Shown piece after piece: positions 30,242-31,974 of a stretch of DNA of 31,974 nt. The notes below the pieces were generated by a model. The model saw only the letters and a program-made list of their open reading frames with translations, was not told the origin of the DNA and ran no database searches. The stretch is from assembly GCA_014621425.1 (NCBI GenBank), contig JAANBB010000449.1, positions 1 to 31,974 on the forward strand, in the 5' to 3' direction. The position numbers and the translations under genes were made by a program. This DNA is from Cylindrodendrum hubeiense (Eukaryota > Ascomycota > Sordariomycetes > Hypocreales > Nectriaceae). Within the stretch, counting starts at the first letter, position 1; each line of letters starts with the position of its first letter.

Positions 30242-31537
30242 CTAGTATCCTGACCTGGCAAGTCTCTCCTTCTCATCAGCAAGCATGTCGTACTCCTCGT
30301 CGTCCTTGTGCTCGGGCTTGCCAGCATCCTTGTTGTACTGGGGCTTATCATCGTCCTTGTACTCGGGAGCAGGCTCGTCCCTGTAGGCAGTCGTCTCGTT
30401 GGAGGCGACGTTGTGGGTCTCCTCGGCATGGCGCTCTCGGGGCCCTGAGTAGATGGAAGCAGATGAGTCCTTGTCGGACATGATGGCCTCGCTGGGGGGA
30501 GGAACCATGCCGACCTCCTGGACGATGGTGCGGTCGTAGTCGAGGCGTCCCTCGAGAGCCTTGAGGACCTCGAACAGGGGCTTGGCACCCATGGGCCAGG
30601 CGACGTCGCCGCGAAGGATCTTCTTGGCAGTGATGCCGCGCTCGTTGTAGAAGAGGCCGTTCGCATCGGAGCGGCTGAGGATGATGGTACCGTCGATCTG
30701 AACACCAGCCCACAGGCCACGGCTCTTCATGTAGCTCCACATGGGCTTGGCGGTCTTGCTGACAGCCGACTCAACATGGCCACCGGTGCCGACGGGGCCC
30801 ATGGCGATGGATCCCTCGGCGCCAAGAGACACTCGGGGGTTGGTGAAGGCAGAGACCTGCTCCTGGGTGTTGAGAACGCAGACGCAGTCGTAGACGTCAA
30901 GACCGAACATGAAGCCGGCGCCGAGGGTGGTGACGATGAAGGCCGAGGGAGGGGACCAAGTGCCGTCGTCGCGGCGGGCGATGATGACACCGGAGCCACC
31001 GGCGAGGGAGCTGTGGCAGGCGCCGGCGCGGAGCACGTTGAAGATGGCGAGGCCGGCACAGTTGCGGAGGACGGCCGGGGGGATCTTGACCATGGACTTG
31101 CGGGTCAGGCCGGTTGGGTGCATGGGGCCGTTGGCCTTGGGAGGAGCGGAGGAGTCGAGCTCTGAGGATGGGGTTAGTGATGAAGTTTGACTTATACCGT
31201 GGGACTCTGTATACGTACGGGTGAAGGAGTGGAGGATGCGGGCAGCCTTGTTGCACTCCTTGTCCATGCTCGTGGGCCACCATCCCTCAGCGCCGATGAC
31301 ATTGGCAGCCTTGTTCAGGGGCCATCCGGCCTTGGAGCTGATCTTGTGGAAGCGCTCGCCGATGGTGGGCTTGGCGGCGGCGATGGGGGTAGAGTATTCT
31401 TGGTGCTCAGACATGCGAGGCGACTGCTGGTACTGGGGGGTCTCGGACTGGGGGGTGTATGAGGGAGGGGTCTGGGTGGCCTGCTTGAGGGGGTCGATGG
31501 ACTCGATGGAGCGGTTGGAGGCGGAGTAGATGGTCAT
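30242..31537 (-). CDS. Ysc84/SYLF-domain protein (actin/endocytosis, lipid-binding)
   Basis: Exons are 31537-31219 and 31161-30242, giving 412 residues. The intron (31218-31162, 57 nt) has GTACGT donor, CTAAC branch and CTCAG acceptor. I choose the ATG at 31537 (context CAAAATGAC). The ORF extends to 31663 but that part looks like leader. After a Ser/Pro/Gln-rich disordered N-terminus (about 1-65), the SYLF (DUF500) domain runs from ERFHKISSKAGWPLNKAANVIG through TRKSMVKIPPAVLRNCAGLAIF, RAGACHSSLAGGSGVIIAR, and the AFIVTTLGAGFMFGLDVYD stretch to LFYNERGITAKKILRGDVAWP. Such proteins bind phosphoinositides and actin at endocytic patches. Yeast Ysc84 has an SH3 domain at its C-terminus. Here that is absent, replaced by an acidic/Lys-rich disordered tail, as in many mould homologues. 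The intron length is a multiple of three and lacks a stop, so retention would add 19 residues without breaking the frame. Confidence 0.9.
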   Translation of the reverse strand: MTIYSASNRSIESIDPLKQATQTPPSYTPQSETPQYQQSPRMSEHQEYSTPIAAAKPTIGERFHKISSKAGWPLNKAANVIGAEGWWPTSMDKECNKAARILHSFTRTYTESHGISQTSSLTPSSELDSSAPPKANGPMHPTGLTRKSMVKIPPAVLRNCAGLAIFNVLRAGACHSSLAGGSGVIIARRDDGTWSPPSAFIVTTLGAGFMFGLDVYDCVCVLNTQEQVSAFTNPRVSLGAEGSIAMGPVGTGGHVESAVSKTAKPMWSYMKSRGLWAGVQIDGTIILSRSDANGLFYNERGITAKKILRGDVAWPMGAKPLFEVLKALEGRLDYDRTIVQEVGMVPPPSEAIMSDKDSSASIYSGPRERHAEETHNVASNETTAYRDEPAPEYKDDDKPQYNKDAGKPEHKDDEEYDMLADEKERLARSGY

Positions 31538-31974
31538 TTTGGCGGTGGTGATGGGTTGTGTGGTGTTGTGGGAGTGGGTGTTGTGGTAGAGGTGGGTATT
31601 AGACAAAGAGCCGGATGCAGAGTCGAACGTAGAGCCAGGTAAAAGAGCAATGAGACTGATCAAGAGGAAAAAAGGTTAATGCTTATGCTTAAGAAAGCTG
31701 CTGTGATCTGCTCTGTTCTGGCTGGTGATGCTTCTGATACCTCCCTCTGTCTCGGGGCTCGCTGCCAGTCTTATATCTGGCGTCGATGCGCGATGGACAC
31801 ACCAAGCACATGCCAAAGCCACCAGACTCGCATTCGCAATCCTCGCGCGATGCACGTCGCCGGCGGTGCAGGCAGCCATAATCGAGGCCCCCCGAAGCAG
31901 CAAGGAGTGGGCGCCACCGCCCACGGAGAGGTCATGCCGCCGCCCGGAAGCCCGCTGCGGTGCAGCCTGCGACA
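31538..31974. other. SYLF gene promoter and right window end
   Basis: This contains the leader and promoter of the minus-strand SYLF gene: AC-rich on the coding strand just before the ATG, then GC-rich to the window end. No further gene is recognised. The ORF at 31676-31924 lacks support. Confidence 0.45.

Noticed and set aside
1..31974. CRISPR arrays, bacterial operons or phage features
   Set aside because: The DNA is eukaryotic with spliceosomal introns. No regularly spaced repeats or prokaryotic signals were seen.

Overview
The window is eukaryotic and looks like a filamentous ascomycete (Pezizomycotina). Genes are spaced by 0.3-2.5 kb and carry introns of 46-113 nt with GT...AG ends and CTRAC branch sites. 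5S rRNA genes sit outside any rDNA array, and the protein families (GH72+X8 glucanosyltransferase, GH114, fungal S41 peptidase, Ysc84/SYLF, TM-anchored kinase-like protein) are typical of moulds. I lean towards Sordariomycetes, possibly Hypocreales, but that is an impression only.

Layout. 1-3.9 kb: one small hydrophilic conserved-type protein on the minus strand (1340-1925) and otherwise no recognisable gene. 3.9-6.4 kb: a membrane-anchored protein-kinase-like gene (3902-5231) whose reading frame breaks once, and a 58-residue histidine-rich microprotein (6213-6389). 8.5-13.1 kb: two solid two-exon genes, a GPI-anchored cell-wall beta-1,3-glucanosyltransferase (8558-10254) and an amino-acid permease (11314-13083). 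13.3-15.2 kb: a relic of a PLC-like phosphodiesterase gene, then a Ser/Thr-rich single-pass membrane protein that needs two weak-donor introns to be read.

16.2-21.2 kb is the most unusual part. It holds three full-length 119-nt 5S rRNA genes: two head-to-tail on the plus strand and one on the minus strand identical to the first. At least two decayed 5S copies and a short 5S tail remnant accompany them. The two clusters lie in inverted orientation on either side of a GH114 (endo-alpha-1,4-polygalactosaminidase-type) secreted protein gene (18108-19180).

23.7-31.6 kb is ordinary gene-dense chromosome: a secreted S41-family serine peptidase (23728-26005), a PAP2 lipid phosphatase (26672-27848), guanine deaminase on the minus strand (27931-29301) and a Ysc84/SYLF actin-endocytosis protein on the minus strand (30242-31537).

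The genes do not form one obvious pathway. Three encode extracellular or wall-acting products (GH72, GH114, S41 peptidase) and two serve nitrogen acquisition (permease, guanine deaminase, the latter with GATA sites upstream). I did not find a convincing new multi-gene system. The best leads are the 5S clusters with compensatory helix changes and a shared upstream element, the His-rich microprotein, and the kinase-like gene with its frame break.
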